The notes under the pieces: model-generated
Seen by the model: only the letters and a program-made list of their open reading frames with translations
Told to the model about the DNA's origin: nothing
The model's database searches: none
Program-made: the position numbers and the translations under genes
In this document: positions 5,427-8,256 of the stretch, piece by piece
How positions within the stretch are numbered: position 1 is the stretch's first letter
Layout: each line of letters starts with the position of its first letter
Origin: Desulfobacteraceae bacterium
Lineage (GTDB): Bacteria > Desulfobacterota > Desulfobacteria > Desulfobacterales > Desulfosalsimonadaceae
Assembly: GCA_027353395.1 (NCBI GenBank)
Contig: DAIEHU010000105.1
Location: forward strand, 1-8,256
Length of the DNA stretch: 8,256 nucleotides
Direction of reading: 5' to 3'

Positions 5427-6797
5427 ATGGAAAGAGATGTTATGGAAAAAATATGGCAAAAAGTGAAGGGCACGATAAAAGAAACGCTCCCGTCGCATGT
5501 GTACCAGATGTGGATTGAACCGGTTCATTTTTTGAAGGCCAATGGCGAAAGCATCGTGCTGATCTGTCCCAATAATTTTTTGAGAAAACGGATACTGGAG
5601 AATTTCGGTGAACTCATGAAGAGCGAACTGAGCCGTGTCGCCGGGGATGGATGTCATTTTTTGCTGGAGGTGGCAAAGGGAGACGGCGGGTCTTATAAGC
5701 CACTAAACGGCAAGAATGCGGACACTGTTGCTCAGATGACGCTTCCCGGTGTGAATATCGTCCCTAAAAACGGTCGGTTGCTTAGGCGGGACTTTACGTT
5801 TGACCGGTTTGTGGTGGGGCAGAACAGTGATTTCGCCTATATGGCCGCATTGTCACTGGCTTCTCAGAAAAAACCGGCTCAGAACTCATTGCTGCTGTTT
5901 TCCCCTCCAGGCATGGGCAAGAGCCATTTATCCCAGGCTGCCGGCAATCAGATACTTGCCTCCTTGCCCAGTGAACGGGTATTCTATATCACGGCGGAAG
6001 ATTTTACCAATGAGATGGTGGTTTCCTTTAAACGGAATTCCATTGATATTTTTAAGGATAAATATCGAACCTGTTGTGATGTGCTGCTTCTGGAAGATAT
6101 TCATGTGTTGTCAGGGCGCACTCGCACCCAGGAGGAACTGGCGTTAATCCTGGATTATTTGAATGAAACCGGCAAGAAGATAATATACACAAGCTGTATT
6201 CCGCTTTCTAAAATCCCCAAGATGAGCGATCAGCTTCAATCCCGTATCGCTTTAAGTTTAATCTCTGAAATAGAGCCTCCGGATTTTCAGACAAGGGTCA
6301 AAATTTTGCGGCACAAGGCCAGGGACAAGGCGCTTCGAGTCCCTTCCGAAGTCATTGAATTTATGGCCAGTGAACTCAAACAAAATGTCCGGATACTGGA
6401 AAGCGGCCTGATCGGCGTCACCACCAAATCCTGTCTTCTGGGAATCCCCATCGATCTGGCGCTGGCGGAAAGTGTTGTAAAGAATATTCAGACAACTCAT
6501 AAGAATATCACCATTGATGTGATTAAAAATTTGGTGTCTAAGGAATTCGGCATTTCCGTCTCGGATATCGTCTCTGACTCCAGAAAACAGGCGATTGTCA
6601 GATCGCGCCAGATCGCCATTTTTCTTTCCCGCCGGTATACCGAGCAGACGATCCAGTCCATTGGCGCAAATTTTAACCGGTACCATGCGACGGTGATTCA
6701 TTCCATCAATGCGGTGGAAAAGGAAATCAAGGCAAAAGGGCCGATGCAAAAGCAGGTGGCGATTATTGAAGGGAAGCTGACATCCGGAAATTTTTAA
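5427..6797 (+). CDS. dnaA: Diverged DnaA-family replication initiator-like AAA+ protein
   Basis: DnaA proteins bind DnaA boxes, and the ATP form opens the origin or represses promoters. Numbering from ATG 5427 (456 residues): domain I is about 6-85 (IWQKVKG, MWIEPVHF), a linker runs to about 118, the AAA+ domain is about 119-330 and the DNA-binding domain about 355-435. Visible motifs are Walker A SPPGMGKS (159-166, K165), Walker B LLLEDIH (220-226, E223 D224), sensor 1 YTS (254-256), arginine-finger candidate R273 (LQSRI) and sensor 2 R322 (NVRILE). The domain IV signature is FNRYHATVIHS (416-426), where standard DnaA has roughly FGGRDHTTVIHA: one residue is lost, and Asp-His-Thr is Tyr-His-Ala. 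Met at 5442 (residue 6) has GGAAAGAG five bases upstream and fits the family's usual start better; 5427 is the outer limit. No dnaN follows; a GlcD-like gene does. It may be a paralogue rather than the main initiator. Confidence 0.9.
   Translation: MERDVMEKIWQKVKGTIKETLPSHVYQMWIEPVHFLKANGESIVLICPNNFLRKRILENFGELMKSELSRVAGDGCHFLLEVAKGDGGSYKPLNGKNADTVAQMTLPGVNIVPKNGRLLRRDFTFDRFVVGQNSDFAYMAALSLASQKKPAQNSLLLFSPPGMGKSHLSQAAGNQILASLPSERVFYITAEDFTNEMVVSFKRNSIDIFKDKYRTCCDVLLLEDIHVLSGRTRTQEELALILDYLNETGKKIIYTSCIPLSKIPKMSDQLQSRIALSLISEIEPPDFQTRVKILRHKARDKALRVPSEVIEFMASELKQNVRILESGLIGVTTKSCLLGIPIDLALAESVVKNIQTTHKNITIDVIKNLVSKEFGISVSDIVSDSRKQAIVRSRQIAIFLSRRYTEQTIQSIGANFNRYHATVIHSINAVEKEIKAKGPMQKQVAIIEGKLTSGNF
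5429..5436 (+). promoter_or_regulatory. Ribosome binding site favouring the second Met of the dnaA-like gene
   Basis: GGAAAGAG lies five bases before ATG 5442, whereas nothing purine-rich precedes ATG 5427. Starting at 5442 places the conserved tryptophan of domain I at residue 5, close to its position (residue 6) in E. coli DnaA. Confidence 0.5.
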
Positions 6798-6839
6798 CGC
6801 CGGTGCGCTATTGCATGACAGATCTGCCACACAGGGCAT

Positions 6840-8231
6840 GTGTATCGATTTATGGCGTTCTCACATCAGGTTTTTAAAAAAATAGAAGCAATTGTCGGCA
6901 GGGCCAACTGTTCCGAAGCCAGGGAAGAACGTCTCTGTTACGGATATGACAATACGCCGGAAGCATTTTACCCGGACGCAGTGGTTTTTCCCAAAAATGC
7001 CCGTGATGTGTCGTCTGTGTTACAGCTTGCCAATCAATACCAATTTCCCGTCACTCCTAGGGGGGCTGGTTCCGGAATGACCGGCGGCGCCCTGCCTGTC
7101 TGGGGCGGGGTGGTTCTCGCCATGGCAAGGCTCAACCGGATCATCCGGATTGACGTCGATAACCTGATCGCCGTGGCGGAACCGGGCGTCATCACCGGTG
7201 ATCTGCACCGGGCGGTTCTAAAAGAAGGCCTGTTTTATCCGCCGGATCCGGCCAGTTCTGATTTCTGCACCATAGGCGGCAATGCCGCCGAATGCGCCGG
7301 AGGCCCGAAGGCTGTCAAGTATGGCGTAACCCGCGATTATGTGATGGGGTTGGAAGTCGTTCTGCCCACGGGTGAAATTATCCAGACCGGGGTGGAAACC
7401 GCCAAAGGCGTGGTGGGGTATGATCTCACACGGTTGATGGTGGGATCGGAAGGAACGCTGGGCGTCATCACCCGTCTGACCCTTCGGCTTTTGCCTAAAC
7501 CCGAAGTAGTGAAAACCGCAACCGCCGTGTTCGATCAAATGGAGACCGCTGCGGAAACCGTATCTGAAATCATACGCCAGGGAATTGTTCCGCGAGCCAT
7601 TGAATATATGGACAACGCATCCATCCGGTGCGCGGAATCGCATATTCATGCCGGGCTTCCGTTGGATGCCGAAGCGATGCTGATTATTGAAGTGGATGGA
7701 TCGGCCGGCGAGACAGCGCATTCCATGCAAAAAATTGAAACGGTCTGCAGGGCGGCGGGAGTCCGTGAGTTTAAATCCGCCGCAAACGCCGATGAAACCG
7801 CCGGCCTCTGGAAAGCCCGGAAAGCCGTTTCTCCGGCCCTGTTCGCCTATGGCCCGGACAAGATCAACGAGGATATTGTGGTTCCCCGCAGTAAAATTCC
7901 GGATATTGTGAAGAAAATAAAGGAACTCAGCCTGAGGACCGGTCTGACCATGGTTAGTTTCGGACATGCCGGTGACGGGAATATCCATTTCAACATCATG
8001 CTGGATAAGCAGAATCCGGAAGCGCTCCAGAAGGCTCATGCGGCAGTGAACGAATTATTTGACTATACCCTTTCGCTTTCCGGCACCATCTCCGGAGAAC
8101 ATGGGATCGGCACCAGCAAGTCTCCTTACATGGCCAAGGAAATCAGTCCTGAATCCCTTGCGTTAATGCGCAGAATAAAGTCAGCGTTTGATCCGGCGGG
8201 AATTTTAAATCCTGGGAAAATGCTGGTGTGA
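6840..8231 (+). CDS. glcD: FAD-linked 2-hydroxyacid dehydrogenase, GlcD family (glycolate / D-lactate type)
   Basis: This family oxidises a 2-hydroxyacid such as glycolate or D-lactate to the 2-oxoacid with FAD, usually passing electrons to an iron-sulfur partner (GlcF type) at the membrane. The 463-residue protein is full length. The FAD-binding half shows PRGAGSGMTGG (73-83), GGNAAECAGGPKAVKYG (146-162) and GSEGTLGVIT (202-211). The C-terminal FAD-linked oxidase half shows NEDIVVPRSKIP (343-354), FGHAGDGNIHFN (374-385) and SGEHGIG (418-424), the His-rich sites expected for metal and substrate. The start is GTG at 6840 with a weak AGGG just upstream; ATG 6852 is the alternative. It begins 42 bases after the dnaA-like stop codon with no terminator between, so co-transcription is likely. 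A partner iron-sulfur subunit would be expected beyond the right edge. The substrate cannot be decided from sequence; D-2-hydroxyglutarate is also possible. Confidence 0.93.
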   Translation: MYRFMAFSHQVFKKIEAIVGRANCSEAREERLCYGYDNTPEAFYPDAVVFPKNARDVSSVLQLANQYQFPVTPRGAGSGMTGGALPVWGGVVLAMARLNRIIRIDVDNLIAVAEPGVITGDLHRAVLKEGLFYPPDPASSDFCTIGGNAAECAGGPKAVKYGVTRDYVMGLEVVLPTGEIIQTGVETAKGVVGYDLTRLMVGSEGTLGVITRLTLRLLPKPEVVKTATAVFDQMETAAETVSEIIRQGIVPRAIEYMDNASIRCAESHIHAGLPLDAEAMLIIEVDGSAGETAHSMQKIETVCRAAGVREFKSAANADETAGLWKARKAVSPALFAYGPDKINEDIVVPRSKIPDIVKKIKELSLRTGLTMVSFGHAGDGNIHFNIMLDKQNPEALQKAHAAVNELFDYTLSLSGTISGEHGIGTSKSPYMAKEISPESLALMRRIKSAFDPAGILNPGKMLV

Positions 8232-8256
8232 TGTAAAAAACAGAATCGCGACGAAG

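Noticed and set aside
6258..6839. 193-codon minus-strand frame
   Set aside because: Antisense shadow of the C-terminal half of the dnaA-like gene, whose motifs clearly set the coding strand.
7218..8039. 273-codon minus-strand frame
   Set aside because: Antisense shadow of glcD; it arises from codon bias, and the plus-strand frame holds all the FAD-binding motifs.

Overview
The window looks like chromosomal DNA of a Gram-negative anaerobe, most probably a sulfate-reducing member of the Desulfobacterota. This is inferred from the mix of genes: a PlsB-type acyltransferase, a GlcD-type flavoprotein dehydrogenase, a diverged DnaA paralogue with an 'FNRYHAT' signature and an RNase HI with a non-classical N-terminus. 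No rRNA, tRNA, CRISPR array, transposase or phage gene is visible. The coding parts have moderate G+C, whereas two spacers (2305-2609 and 4816-5426) are clearly A/T-rich.

Layout. (1) 1-2304, minus strand: plsB, glycerol-3-phosphate acyltransferase, open to the left edge, so its C-terminus is missing. (2) 2305-2609: A/T-rich divergent spacer. (3) 2610-2861, plus strand: an 83-residue small membrane protein with a very good ribosome binding site, followed by a strong hairpin terminator (2911-2940). The T-run of this terminator overlaps the stop codon of the convergent rnhA. (4) 4815-2941, minus strand: a two-gene unit of a DUF1343/NamZ-like protein followed 12 bases later by an RNase HI that starts at TTG. 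(5) 4816-5426: a 611-base A/T-rich spacer with perfect palindromes, a good sigma70-type promoter, ATGGATA motifs resembling DnaA boxes and a phased TTGATG repeat. (6) 5427-6797, plus strand: a full-length but diverged DnaA-family AAA+ protein. (7) 6840-8231, plus strand: a GlcD-family FAD-linked 2-hydroxyacid dehydrogenase, 42 bases downstream and probably co-transcribed with the dnaA-like gene.

How the genes fit together. Most of the window is housekeeping: membrane phospholipid synthesis, cell-wall sugar recycling, RNA:DNA hybrid removal and hydroxyacid oxidation. The part that deserves attention is the dnaA-like gene with its own A/T-rich upstream region. The gene is complete and keeps the ATPase motifs, but the DNA-recognition helix is altered and no dnaN is next to it. 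The upstream region carries a DnaA-box-like element between the -35 and -10 of the likely promoter, which suggests self-regulation or a secondary DnaA-type regulator. I did not find a clearly new multi-gene system.
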